This document shows positions 9,431 to 19,960 of a DNA stretch of 64,000 bases, one piece after another (the first letter of the stretch is position 1; the number at the start of each line of letters is the position of its first letter). Position numbers and translations under genes: made by a program. The notes beneath the pieces are model-generated. The model was not told the origin of the DNA. It ran no database searches and worked only from the letters and a program-made list of their open reading frames with translations. Origin of the DNA: Phytophthora hibernalis (lineage: Eukaryota; Oomycota; Peronosporomycetes; Peronosporales; Peronosporaceae); contig JAAKBF010000027.1 of the NCBI GenBank assembly GCA_012656075.1, positions 62,001 to 126,000 on the forward strand, written 5' to 3'.

Positions 9431-11275
9431 ATGTCTACTGGTGGGGACACTACGAGTACGGCGCGAAGCGCGCGCACTGAGGCGTGCGTCGCTGAGCCCG
9501 ACCGCAACGACTCCTGTGCAATCGAAGCGGCAGCGGACGAGTGCAGCAATGACGCTGAATACTGGGGACGGCGGACGCGTGCAATTGAGGATTGCGAGTG
9601 TCCGCGTGACGAGCGGTAACACGCCGCAGCCGCGCCAACCAAGTGCGGGAAGTACGGTTTCGGACGCGACTACGACGCCTTCGAGGACGGCGAACTTGGC
9701 GGTCGGGACGCAGGACGACGGAGACGAACGCGGGCGGTGAGATTCACCAGCAACCCACCCGCGCCGAGGCAGCAACCGGTTCGTCCATCGCTGACCGGGC
9801 ACGGCGACGACCAGGATAACGACGACGAGCAGGACTTCGAGTACATGGGCACTACGGACGGAAATGGTGAAGGCGGAACGCTGTCAGGGGGTGCTCAGAC
9901 TGACCCACCGATGCAGCAGGCGCGCTGTTCGGAACCACCTGCACCGCCTACAGCAACACCAACGTGGGCAGCGACTCTGGCGATGCCACTGGCAACGGCG
10001 CCGACGAGAGGTGATCCGCGAGTTTAGTGGTAGGAAGAAGATGCTGCTCCCGAAGTTCAAGGGCTTGGACGGAACCATGGCCGTGTCGACTTGGCTGCGC
10101 GCGGTGCAAACGGAGATCAGGCGCCAGGAGCGTACGCTTGGTGTCCACTGGGACGAAGATGAAGTGTACTTCGAGATGGTATCGCACCTGGAGGGGGAGG
10201 CCCTCAGGTGGTACGGCAACATCATGTCGTCCATCACCGACGAGACGGACGAGAACTTGGCACGACTCCTGCGGGGACGATACGGGGAACAGCGCTCGGA
10301 CCCTGAGGTGGTCGCCAGTCTGCACGACAGGAAGCAGATGCGGGGCGAACCGCTTGTCGAGTACGCGGCCTCGCTCCGGGAGATCATGGCCGACAGGACC
10401 ATTGGCGACGAGTGGTTGGTCGATGCGTTCTTGAACGGCATGAGCAACACCAGCTCGGCAACGCACGTACGGGGCCAGGAACCGAAGACATTGGACGAAG
10501 CAGTACGCGTGGCGACGAAGCAGGTCGGCAAGTTCGGTGAAGGCCACAGGGTCGGTCTAGAGACAGCCATGACCAAGCAGGACCAGAGGGCTGGCAGGGC
10601 CGGCGCAACGAGAGGAGCACCACGCCGCTCGGCGCAGCCGCGCCACTGGGAACCGGCGGCAAGGAGCAGTCGGCATCAGGGAACTTGGGGCTCGGCGGAT
10701 TTGAGAATGGGCTCCAAAAGCCACCTCGGTACGATGTCGACGGGTGATTGGTCAATCCGACGGGTACAGCGGGTTGGGGGCCAGGTGTAACTATGGTACA
10801 CCCTCGTACACAAACTGGCTCCGAACCAAAAGTACAGACTCCCACCAATCGAAGCGGCCAACCACCAGCAAACAACCGCGGCGGACAGCGCGACGATGGC
10901 GGTAACAACAAAGGACGAAGAAGCGGACGGATGCTCAAGGTAGAGGGGCAAGGAAGTCAGCGGGCACCGTTAGGGGTGCGCGAGGCAGGCAGCAGGTATG
11001 GCCCACCACCCCGACAAGCGCGACAACCGCTCAGGACGCGAGAGGAGAGGCTGGCCAACCACCAGCGATACCAATCGGGCAGGACGGGACAGCAGGCAGC
11101 ACCGACGGCTGGCATAGCCGATCAGGTGTGCTACTACTGTTGGAATACTGGCCACTTCGCGAGAGACTGCCTGCTGAATGCACAAGACTTTGCGGCGCAG
11201 AGCATGGAGCCGGATCAGGACGGGGAAGGTCCCGGCGAAACGCCGGCAGAGGTTGGAAACGTACATCGGGCGTAA
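9431..11275 (+). pseudogene. Gypsy-1 gag with CCHC zinc knuckle (frame changes)
   Basis: Gag begins about 366 bp after the LTR at ATG 9431. The best-conserved block (about 10040-10580) is a retrotransposon Gag domain: a TWLRAVQTEIRRQE helix, FEMVSHLEGEALRWYGNI, LLRGRYGEQRSDP, LVEYAASLREIM. A CX2CX4HX4C zinc knuckle (CYYCWNTGHFARDC) is at about 11129-11170. Frame passes between registers near 9730, 10010 and 10750, at least one of them in a G run. The flanking N-terminal and linker regions are Pro/Gln/Gly-rich. It packages element RNA into virus-like particles in active relatives. Confidence 0.8.
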
Positions 11276-11768
11276 GGGACCCCACCGTACGACTCGCACA
11301 AGCAGAAGGGGAAGGACTCGAGCCGTAGCAACGCAGACGCAAGCGACGGTCAGAAAGAAGGAAGAAGAGGAGACGTAACGAAGGAGCCGACGCGGCCGCT
11401 GGACAAGTGCAACCAGCGCGACGCCGAGACAAAGAAGTGGAAGGAGGAGACGTCCCAAAGAGGCGAAGGCAAGTCACAGGCGGTGGAGTGGTAACTGGGG
11501 ATGGCGCACCGCTCGGTGGGCGTGCTGTCACACACAGGCGACTCCACGACGAAGTTCCAGCATTTGGTGGTGTCCAAGTGCGTGGTGATGGACGAGCAGA
11601 CGAGGAAATGACGGCGGGACAGCGAGAACTTGTAACTGGGGATGGCGCACTACGTGTGGGCGCTTCAGCGAGCACGGTGAACGGCTCCAACTCAGCGACG
11701 GCTCCTGTGACAGCAAACGGCGCCAAGGACAAGAGGGTGGACGGCGTTGGTGACGTGCGGCGCAAGGA

Positions 11769-13280
11769 GTGCAGAGGACTCGCAGAGTTTACGGGTCCGA
11801 TGTCACGGAGACAGCGCGAAACCACCCAAGTGATGCGGGTGGAAGGCGTGAAGAACGACGGCGTGGCGACGGGTGCTACGCCGGAGAAGAACCCGGTGCA
11901 GTTGATAGCGGCGGTGATGGCGGAGATGCACCACACCGACACGGTGCACGCCAAAGTGCTGCAAGCGCGCGCAGTAGTATGGCGGAAGCGTTGAAGACGG
12001 AGGAAGCAGCGCGCTGTGCGGCGCGAGCGGCCAAGCGGCGAGAGCGTACACATCGACGTCGCGCTGCGATGAAGAGGCACGACGCAGAAGTGCTGGTGAC
12101 GGTGACAGACGTCGAGAATGCCACGTCCACCAGGGATGAACGGGCTGAAGATGCACAAACGCTGCAGTGGACGCGGCCAGGAACGGAGCACGAGCAGTTG
12201 GTGGCGATGCCAGAGCCAAGCGAGGAGTTTCGTGACGCGATGATGTGGAGTGTGAAGGCGCGCGATGCATTGCGCGAGGTGGAAGTCAGGGAGGACGTAC
12301 TGACGGAAAGATTTGCGAAGTTGGCGATGTCGGAGGCTGAGCGGCTCGAGCTGCTGGCCGCTGGCAACGTCGTGGGTGAAAACGACACGCGGAACGGCGT
12401 GGCGCAGCAACTCATCGCTGCAGCTACTGGCTTGCGAGCCATCGCTGCTGAAGACTGGACGGAGAGAGAAGACACTCCGCTTTTCGTGTCGCGCGGAAGG
12501 CGCAGGTTCGAGAAGAAGGTCCAGACGGCAAGGGCGAAGGCGCGCAGACAGCAAAGGCGGCCGGACGACCTGCCACAGTACGCGAAGGAGACGTTCACGG
12601 CGATGGATGAGCTTCTTCGCAAGGGGAGAGGAAGCGCGCGGAAGATTAGCCGAGAGGAAGCTGAGGCCGTGGAGCTGGTACTACCCTACGCTACCGATGT
12701 GCTGCAGAAGAAGCAGCAGCGTCGAAAGCAACGGCGCGTTTACGACTATCATAGTGGCAGCTATTACCAGGAGCTTGTACTGGAAGAGATGGAAGGACAC
12801 GCACAACCAGTGCGTGTTGACAAACTACGCGCTGCACGCGCATCAACAATCGAACTACTGCCGACGGCGACTGTGGTGGTGCGCAACGAGCGAAAGCCGG
12901 TCAAGATCGACACGGGAGCACAGTACAGTGTCGCTGGGCAGGGCTGGAGCAAGTACAGAACGAAGTTGAACATGGTGGAGCTGGTGGACTATTCAGTGGC
13001 GTGGCGGTCAAAGTACTCGGCGTGTGGAGGTTTAACTAGCTTCCTCACGCAGTATCAGCAGCACATGCAGGTGGACGCGTTGCTGGTCGGGAGTGACACA
13101 CCGGATTTCTTAGTGGGCGAGGACTGGATGTACGCGCCCGGGGTCAAGATCGGCTTCCTGGCGAGCGAGATGAAGTGGTACGCCGACGACGAGAAGATCG
13201 TGGTAGCTTTCACCGGGATTGGCACGGCGCCAGTGCAGGAAGCGAGGACAGCTAAGGTGCGGCTGCTGAGGCAGACGTAG
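11769..13280 (+). CDS. Gypsy-1 pol N-terminal part: charged spacer plus aspartic protease
   Basis: A long open frame of about 500 codons. The first 370 or so are highly charged, Arg/Glu/Ala-rich and probably coiled coil, which is unusual before a gypsy protease. The protease follows with KIDTGAQYSVAG (Asp codon at about 12910) and the flap/second-strand motif DFLVGEDWM. The frame ends at TAG 13278-13280, directly followed by open sequence in the same register, so this stop is probably a lesion rather than the natural end. The region 11276-11768 between gag and this frame is open in another register (11407-11994) and likely belongs to the same polyprotein. Confidence 0.7.
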   Translation: MQRTRRVYGSDVTETARNHPSDAGGRREERRRGDGCYAGEEPGAVDSGGDGGDAPHRHGARQSAASARSSMAEALKTEEAARCAARAAKRRERTHRRRAAMKRHDAEVLVTVTDVENATSTRDERAEDAQTLQWTRPGTEHEQLVAMPEPSEEFRDAMMWSVKARDALREVEVREDVLTERFAKLAMSEAERLELLAAGNVVGENDTRNGVAQQLIAAATGLRAIAAEDWTEREDTPLFVSRGRRRFEKKVQTARAKARRQQRRPDDLPQYAKETFTAMDELLRKGRGSARKISREEAEAVELVLPYATDVLQKKQQRRKQRRVYDYHSGSYYQELVLEEMEGHAQPVRVDKLRAARASTIELLPTATVVVRNERKPVKIDTGAQYSVAGQGWSKYRTKLNMVELVDYSVAWRSKYSACGGLTSFLTQYQQHMQVDALLVGSDTPDFLVGEDWMYAPGVKIGFLASEMKWYADDEKIVVAFTGIGTAPVQEARTAKVRLLRQT

Positions 13281-14980
13281 GTGGTCACGCAGATCATGCA
13301 CCACGTGCACTTGGCAGTGGAGGCCCCGGACGGCTCGGTAGGGATGTTCGTGCCCAAGCCGAGGAAAGAGCGCCACTTGTTACTAGCCCCTACGGTGACC
13401 CAAGTGAAGGACGGCAAGATCACGGTGTCGGTGCTAAGCTTGGCTGGACGCACGACCAAGCTGCCGACGAGAGAGCACTTGGTCAGCAGACGCAGACATG
13501 GAGCTCCTGGAAGTTGGTGGCGACTTGGAGCGAGACAAGGTGAAGCAGTGGATTGCGGAGGTGTTGAGGGCGAGGACTGAGCCGCTCAGTAACGAAGCGG
13601 ACCTGCAGATCGGAGACATGGAAGACGAGGATCGGGAGTTGATGCTGCAGTTGTTGCGCAACTATCCGGCACTCATTGAGCCGCGCACAGGTTGCCCGCC
13701 GATGACAACCTTGGGCGTGGAACACGAGATCCATACGGGGACGCAGCTCTGGTTAAAGTGAGGCTGAGACGCCATGCGCATACGGAGCAAGTGGTGGTTG
13801 ACACGGAGGTTGACCAAATGCTGGACGACGGTGTAGTGGAGGAAGGAAACGGGGCCTGGGGTTCCCCGCGGTGCTCGTCAAGAAGAAATACGGGACCGTG
13901 AGATTTTGAATTGATTATAGGCTGCTCAATGCAGTCACTACGAAGAATGTCTATCCACTGCCTAGGATAGATGAGACTCTGGAGAGTATGTACGGAGCGC
14001 AGCGGTTCTCGAGTCTGGATCTTCACGCGGGGTACTGGCAGGTGGCCGTGGCTGCGAAGGACCGAGATAAGACTGGATTCGTGACGAGGAAGGGGTTGTT
14101 CCGGTTTGTGCGAATGCCGTTTGGTTTGGCAAACGCACCCGGCACGTTTCAACGCATGATGGACGCTGTGTTGCGCGGACTGGCGTGGCAGTGCAGTCTA
14201 GTCTACTTAGACGAAGTGATAATCTTTACAAAGGGGAGCATGGCACGACATGTAGTGGTCTTTGCTTCCGTTCTCGAGCGACTGTCGAAGGCCGGTCTGT
14301 CACTGAAGGCGACTAAGTGCAGTTTCGCTAAGTCGCGACTAGATTATCTGGGGCACGAGTTAGATTCCGACGGCATACGGCCCATGGAGAGTTTAGTCAA
14401 GAGTGTGCGTTCCTGTACCCGAGGACGAGAGGGCAGTGAAGCGTTTTGTACATTTGGCGGGTTTCTATCGGCGCTTTATCGCCGACTTCGGGACAAAGGT
14501 GGCACCTTTGACGGTGTTGCTGCGAAAGAGTTTTGGGGTGAAAAGCAGCAGACGGCGTTCAAAGGACTGAAGCGGGAGTTGACAGCACGGCCGCTGTTAG
14601 CGTACCCCGACTTCTCCAAGCCGTTCAAGTTAGTTACTGATGCGTCGATCGTGGGATTGGGCGCGGCGCTGATGCAAGACCAAGGGTGAGGTGAGCAGCC
14701 GATTGCTTACGCGTCTAAGGTTAACTCGCCGACGGTAGCCAAGTATGGCATCTCCGACCTCGAGTGTGCTGCCGTGGTTTGGGCAGTTAAGTTGTTTAGG
14801 CCGTATCTGTATGGCAGAAGCTTCGAGTTGGTTACAGATCACTCCGCGCTGAGCTGGCTGATGCGAAGCAAGGAGCTGACTGGGCGACTACACAGATGGG
14901 CACTCCAGTTGCAGGAGTACAACTTTGACATTACGTACCGGCTGGGCTCCACGAACGTAGTAGCGGACGCGTTGTCCTGA
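13281..14980 (+). pseudogene. Gypsy-1 reverse transcriptase and RNase H (damaged)
   Basis: RT blocks are readable across three registers: MLDDGVVEEGNGAWG, IDYRLLNAVTTKN, FSSLDLHAGYWQV, TGFVTRKGLFRFVRMPFGLA, ANAPGTFQRMMD, and LDYLGHELDSDGI. The catalytic box at 14203-14214 reads YLDE, with Glu in place of the second catalytic Asp. RNase H follows with FKLVTDAS, GLGAALMQDQG, SDLECAAVVWAV, LVTDHSALSWL and VVADALS. Frame breaks sit at GGGG 13737-13740, GGGG 13858-13861 and AAAA 14541-14544, each a one-base shortfall. A further shift near 14410 is not of that type. In-frame TGA codons at 13914-13916, 14687-14689 and 14978-14980 are true nonsense changes. The element cannot make functional RT from this copy. 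Confidence 0.85.
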
Positions 14981-15022
14981 GCCCCGGTCCGGCAGGTAGT
15001 CGGTGGTGAGCAGCAGAACGAT

Positions 15023-16534
15023 GTGCGAGCGGAGGCGGTCGCTGTGACGACGGGTCAGCTGACTGACGACGAGATTCGTCAGCAGCAGCAGCAAGACGCG
15101 CAAGTGCAGAAGTTAGTGAAGGGCGGAAGACGTGGTGGACAGGAGATCGTGACGGACGGAGGCATGGTGTACGTGCGCACGGCTGACGGCGAACAGCGTG
15201 TCGTGCTGCCGATTGCGCTACGACACAAAGTATTGAGGGAGGCTCATGATTCGATATTCGCATGCCATTTGCGAATTCCGCAGACGTACGCGCGCATCGC
15301 GGCCGTGTACTGGTGGCCCGATATGCACGCGACGGTACGGCAATGGGTAAGAAGTTGCCGGGACTGCGGGACGAGAAAAGCGCGGCCATGCGAAGTGATT
15401 CCTCCACTTCGGCCGTTAGGACTAGGAAATGTTGGCGATCGGTGGGCCCTGGATGTGGCTGGACCTCTGCCAGTCACAGGTCGAGGCAACCGGTATGTCA
15501 TTGCAGCGGTTGAGTACGCCACGAGATACGCAGTGGCAGTGGCAGTGCCGACGCATACGGCGAAGGACATTGCATGATGGAGCGGATCGTGCTTGTCTAC
15601 GGACCTTGCGTGAGCTACTGATGGACGGAGCGCCTGAGCTGAATGGGCGCGTGACCGAGGAGTTGGTGGGACTGCTGCAGGCTAGACAAGTGACGCCTGT
15701 TCCGTACCGGCCTGCGCTACTTGGTCTGGTCGAGCGCTTCCACAGGACCTGGAAAGACATGGTTAGTATGTACGTGAGCGAGAGTCAAACGGACTGGGAC
15801 GACTGGTTACCGTGTTCGGTGTACGCGTACAATGGAGCGCGCCACTCCACGACGGGCAACTCGCCCAACGAGCTTCTGATGGGGAGGAGGCTTCGGGCAC
15901 CGAACGAGTTACTGCGGGCAAGTGGGGTTACGCAAGTTGGTCAGTGGGCGGACTACCACAAGAAGCTAGTGACGCACATGGCGAAGGCGACTGAGATCTC
16001 GCAACGAGCTGCAGCACGGACCAGGAACGGCGTGCGCGGTTCTACAATCAGCGAGTGCGGAGCACTTCGCATTTCAAGGTGGCGGACATGGTGTGGATAC
16101 TGCGGACTCCACGTGGGAGAGGCATTACCAAGCTGGCTCACCAGTTTGTGACCTCAAAAATTCATAAGGACGTGGGCTACGATAATTGGCGAGTGACACG
16201 CCTGGACGACGGGACTGCGCTGGTGGTACACAGCAGTTTCCTGACTTCTTATCACTGCCCTGACAGCCAACTGCGAGAGATTGTGGAGCGAACGGTGGCG
16301 GAGTACGAGCTGGAGGAGATAGACGGCGACCAGGACGTGTGGCTACAGCAGCAAGTGGAGACGGACGTGGCGGAGGATGTGGTACCGCAGGTGGCGGATG
16401 TGAACAGTACGGTGGGTGAGCCGCCATATTCATCAGAGCAAGGAGAAGTTTCGGTGGGCAGAACGGGCCCAGGACCAGAGGGGAAGTACGAGGACGAGGA
16501 GCAGCCCGACCATCACGACGTGTTGTTCGAATAA
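15023..16534 (+). pseudogene. Gypsy-1 integrase (two frame breaks)
   Basis: The N-terminal HHCC zinc-binding region is present (EAHDSIFACHL, then CRDCGTRKARPC). The catalytic core begins with WALDVAGPL (first Asp) and RYVIAAVEYATRYAVAVAV, continues after a break at about 15573 with LMDGAPELNG (second Asp) and VERFHRTWKDM (Glu), then WLPCSVYAYNGARHSTTGNSPNELL. The C-terminal part (FKVADMVWILRTP, TKLAHQF, YDNWRVTRLDDGTALVVHSSFL) resembles a gypsy integrase C-terminal domain and ends in an acidic tail at TAA 16532-16534. Breaks near 15573 and 15604 fit single-base losses in short runs. Integrase inserts cDNA into the genome in intact relatives. Confidence 0.8.
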
Positions 16535-17288
16535 GGAAAGAGCATCGCGCCGTCGGTGGCGCTGCCAGTGAAGTTGTCGACGGATCTGAGGAACGGCTAA
16601 TTGATGCGAGTGCTGATCCAGCGAGCGGCGTTGAAATAAGGCATCGACTCCGACAGCAGGAGCAACTACGGTGGCGACAACGGAGAAAAGGAAGGCTCCA
16701 ACGGAAAAGGGGTCGGTACGCAAGAAGAGACGGGAAGGTGTTCACGTTCGGGCAGTTGATAATGCCAGAGATGAGCAAGAACGGCTTCAGACAGAGAAGG
16801 CAGCGAGGAAAGTGCGAGCAGCACTGCTCGTCGTGACGAGTCGAAGGCGACAGAAACCGCGGAAGCTGACGCAGATGCTGATCGCCGGGTACACGGCATT
16901 GAAGCACCCGAAAGACATGATTCGGAGGGTCAAGGTAGTGCAGCAGTCATCGGTGTCGGAGGGACGACTGGTGGCGACGACGGAAGTGAACGAAGTACGG
17001 GAGGAGCAGGCGAAACATCGACTGCAGGAGTACAAACACTGCGTGGACGCGGCAAGCTTCGGAAGCAGGTGACACGGCCAAGTCTCGCGCAGCAGGAAGT
17101 TTACGGCACGATCACTGAACTCGGACGGCGGCGACGGAGGAATCGCGCTGGACGATACGAACTGGAGTACGAGGTGGAATACCGAGCGACGGCCAATGTG
17201 GAACCAATGCGAGTCTGGCTGGGGATCACGGAGTACGAGAGTATACTGGACGACGGCAAGCTCGGGGACCAGCTTGGAGGGGATGGCG
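16535..17288 (+). other. Gypsy-1 3' extension, basic ORFs before the 3' LTR
   Basis: After the integrase stop an Arg/Lys/Gln-rich sequence stays largely open to the LTR in overlapping registers (16671-17072 and 17069-17293, joined by a one-base shortfall at AA near 17059). The second part has YELEYEVEYRATANVEP and RVWLGITEYESILDDGKL, conceivably a divergent chromatin-binding tail, but I do not recognise it. A purine-rich tract (GGAGGGGATGG) precedes the 3' LTR as a likely polypurine tract. Confidence 0.45.
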
Positions 17289-18132
17289 AGTAGGCGTGGA
17301 CTGCATCACGCCAGCAGCAGCAGTGCAGCCCGAGTTAGTGACTGGCGAGTGACGTTGAAGGTGCAGGACGGCAGCTGCTGGACGAACGCCAGGGCTGCCA
17401 GACGGACGGACGGCTACGAACGAAGAGTTGCAGGGCGAGAACTCAGGCGAGACGACGTGCCGGTGAGGCATTCAAGGAAGCAGAGCGGCGAGCGGGGCGA
17501 CGCGAGTGGAGCAGATGAGCGGCGGAGAAGCCGAGCGAGCAGGAAGATACAGGGCGCAGAGGGCCGCTGGCAGGCGACGAAATGTCGATTTCGAACGGAT
17601 TAGGCAGGGTAGGTAGACGACGGGCAAGGTAGTTAGGCAACGGGCAAGGTAGTTAGGAGAGTGTTGGGTGGGCGATCGTTCACCTCGCCTCTCAGTTACC
17701 ATTTGAGCGGGAAGAGCTTAAGTCAAGTAACTACGCAGCAAAACACACGACAAGTTGTTGGTAAGCTTTGGATGCACAGACTATAGAAGGCAAGGTAAAC
17801 GCAGACGGAGGGCACGGGAGGTGGTTTGAGACCACCAGGGACAAGGGAATCTACAGAGTCCTCCTGGTCGTGTGTCGGCGCGCGGTCCAAGTGTTCGTCA
17901 CGGTGAAGACCCGCGTTGGCGATGTATAGTGCATGGTGTACTCGGATTACTTGCGGTGAGCAAGCCTACAGACGAACCGAGCGTTGCGGCTGCCGATAAC
18001 GCTCACACCTGTGCCGTCTCCGTGCATGTGACGCCCCTGCTACCTGAGCAGCTGGCGTGGACGCGCCGACGCCTGGTCGGTTATGCTACCTACGGGCCTA
18101 GTCTATCCTCAGTGACGCCTCCAGCGACTATT
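17289..18132 (+). repeat. Gypsy-1 3' LTR
   Basis: 844 bp matching 8221-9064 with about three visible substitutions (in the regions corresponding to 8358, 8371 and 8966). Followed by TGAG, the target duplication. Confidence 0.9.
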
Positions 18133-18136
18133 TGAG

Positions 18137-18797
18137 CTTCATTTAGGTGCGAAAAATATCGCATCTGCCCGAAGCCTCCCGCACGAGCCTTTTGTACTAT
18201 ACTAAAACGTCTCAAACGTTGTTGAGAAGCATTCTGCTTTCTCAGTTGTTCAGTTGTAGTGGCCTTCTGGTACACACTCCGGCGCTAGGGATGCTGTGAT
18301 GCTACACGGCCCTGGAAATCCTCTACTCGGATTGGGTTTTGGATATTTCAATCTTTTGTGCTTGCGCTTGCTGGCATCGGTCTAGGCTTTTGTCTGCCAG
18401 TTGTTAGTGATAACTTGCCACGAAAACGAGGAATATGTATCGCTAGATGCCACAACGCGCGAACGATGAGCACCATGCATTTATAATAACATATTTTATT
18501 CCGGCGTTTCACATTCTTTAAACCGGCATTTAGGTTATGGCTACAGATTCCTCTGAGAAACTGAAAACTGCCTTCAGCTAATACCTCTGCGATGCCGATA
18601 GGATCAGTTGAAACATTTTCAAGAGGGAAGTACGTGTACGATTGGGCGACATCTTGAATTGAAGTGAGTGGGACCTACTTACTGTAATAAACAATACCCT
18701 GTAAGCATATAATAACCTTTGAGAGGTTGGAAGGTCTACCCTTTTCACTTTTCTCAGCGGAATCTGTACCACGATTTTAAAACTCATTCTTTACTTT
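18137..18797. other. No gene seen
   Basis: AT-richer spacer between gypsy-1 and repeat X. No coding or structural signal that I can support. Confidence 0.5.
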
Positions 18798-18957
18798 TAC
18801 AAAGCCGCGACTTCGCACGGAACAGCTCTGGATTTTACTTTGAGCTCAGCAAACTTAGTTTCGAAGCGGATTACATCATGAAATTTACATGTACACCATT
18901 TTTGGATACGGATTGCTTTCATTAGGAATGCTGATACGAACTATACTAAAAGGACCG
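18798..18957 (+). repeat. Repeat X copy A, left part
   Basis: Begins with AAAGCCGCGACTTCGCACGG, also found at 52055, and stays alignable to about 18957. Colinear continuation is found on the far side of the MULE at 40650-41290, so the MULE (with its nested gypsy-2) inserted into this repeat. No coding capacity recognised. Confidence 0.7.
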
Positions 18958-18965
18958 TGTTAGAG

Positions 18966-18990
18966 TCACCAACGAGATTGCATAGCCGGG
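18966..18990 (+). repeat. MULE-1 left terminal inverted repeat
   Basis: Starts TCACCAACGAGATTGCATAG and is the exact reverse complement of 40615-40639 over 25 bp. Related TCACCAAC copies follow at 18998 and 19054. Confidence 0.85.
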
Positions 18991-19669
18991 ACAAATTTCA
19001 CCAACAAGGTCACCAAGCCTTTGGGTCGTTTCGTTGGGGGACCCACCATCGAGTCACCAACGACTTAAATACGCGTATTTTATCACACTAGGTACGATCG
19101 GTTTTCTCTACGTTTGCTGGCATTTGTGTGAGGTTGCGCGACTGTGATACGAATGTAACAAAAGACTTGGTGAAAATCGTTTCTGCCTGCCGTGCGGACT
19201 TCGTGTGCGCGCGGACTGCTCTCTTCTGAAGTCTCTTCTCGACGTGCACCAACTGCAATGTGAATGCGTTTAGAGCGGGGTGTCAGATCCTAGGACGTTC
19301 CATCAGGCTGAACGCAGATAGTGACACCCATCGCTGACCACAAGAGCTGGACTAGCAGGCACCATGAACTAACTTGTGGTACGTGTCCGTGGATTTCCTC
19401 CGGCTGCCACCAGGAATAAGTTGGAGGAGGCACAGATGCGCCGTGACGCCGATGGAGTTCATTTGCGTTGTGGTGTATTTCTCAGGCTTCACATTAAGGA
19501 GCGCCCACTCGTCCAGTCGCTCACAACCGCCGATCTGTCCATGTCGACAGCACGCTGCTTCATTCGCGTCGCTGTCCACCAACGAGCAGGCTGCTGGGTT
19601 TAAATCGCGCTAAGTAAGAGTAAGACGTGGCACATACAACTTATAGAGTAGACATCTCGTCCAAGCAAG
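18991..19669. other. MULE-1 left arm, non-coding
   Basis: Sub-terminal sequence between the TIR and the end of the protease reading frame. It contains TCACCAAC direct copies at 18998 and 19054 and no supportable gene. Confidence 0.5.
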
Positions 19670-19960
19670 TCATTGAAATGTATTGATATGTAGTGCGCGA
19701 TTACGACTCATCAACCGACTCCTCTTCGGACGTTGAAACACCACCATCCGGGTTCTGACAGAAAGCACCGTTGCTAGATAGAAACATGTAGCGAAAGCGG
19801 ATGTACGGATGATTTCTGGCTGTGCATTCGGGACTGGCATTCCGCGGGCCATGCACTCGAAAAACAGTCCTGTTAGAGGTCCACAACTGTTTGTGTCTTA
19901 TTGTCGCGGCGCCTTCTGACGAATCTGATCGAGCCCCGACACGTATTCTCCTAAGAATTC
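19670..19960 (-). pseudogene. MULE-1 C48-like protease, C-terminal part with catalytic Cys
   Basis: On the minus strand, directly after the gypsy-2 target site, the frame EFLGEYVSGLDQIRQKAPRQ leads through a TAA into DTNSCGPLTGLFFECMARG. D-x-N-S-C-G is the catalytic-cysteine box of Ulp1/SENP (C48) proteases, Cys codon at 19883-19885. The frame ends at 19670. It continues the protein whose catalytic His and Asp lie at 36268 and about 36214, so the gypsy-2 insertion cut the active site in two. The TAA just before the box is an additional lesion. Confidence 0.75.

Larger units (their letters stand above)
8221..18132 (+). mobile_element. Gypsy-1: Ty3/gypsy LTR retrotransposon, recent, pol damaged
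   Basis: A 9.9-kb element with two 844-bp direct LTRs and a 4-bp target duplication TGAG (8217-8220 and 18133-18136). The internal order gag, protease, reverse transcriptase, RNase H, integrase is that of Ty3/gypsy. By eye the LTRs differ at about three positions, so insertion was recent. LTR ends are AGTAG...CTATT rather than TG...CA, yet the target duplication and a TGG-starting primer site immediately after the 5' LTR fix the boundaries. Pol contains in-frame stops (13278, 13914, 14687 and 14978 regions), frame breaks at homopolymers, and a YLDE in place of YxDD. Confidence 0.93.

Noticed and set aside
12000..12600. Long minus-strand ORFs opposite gypsy-1 (such as 11031-12554)
   Set aside because: The plus strand encodes the gag-pol polyprotein in this GC-rich element; the minus frames are Ser/Arg/Pro-rich shadows, unlike the gypsy-2 case where the sense strand is not open.
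13914..14980. Possible TGA recoding, because three of the gypsy-1 pol stops are TGA
   Set aside because: Host genes in the window (the 4248 gene, glycerol kinase) end in TGA, and a TAG stop is also present in pol. Ordinary nonsense mutation is enough.
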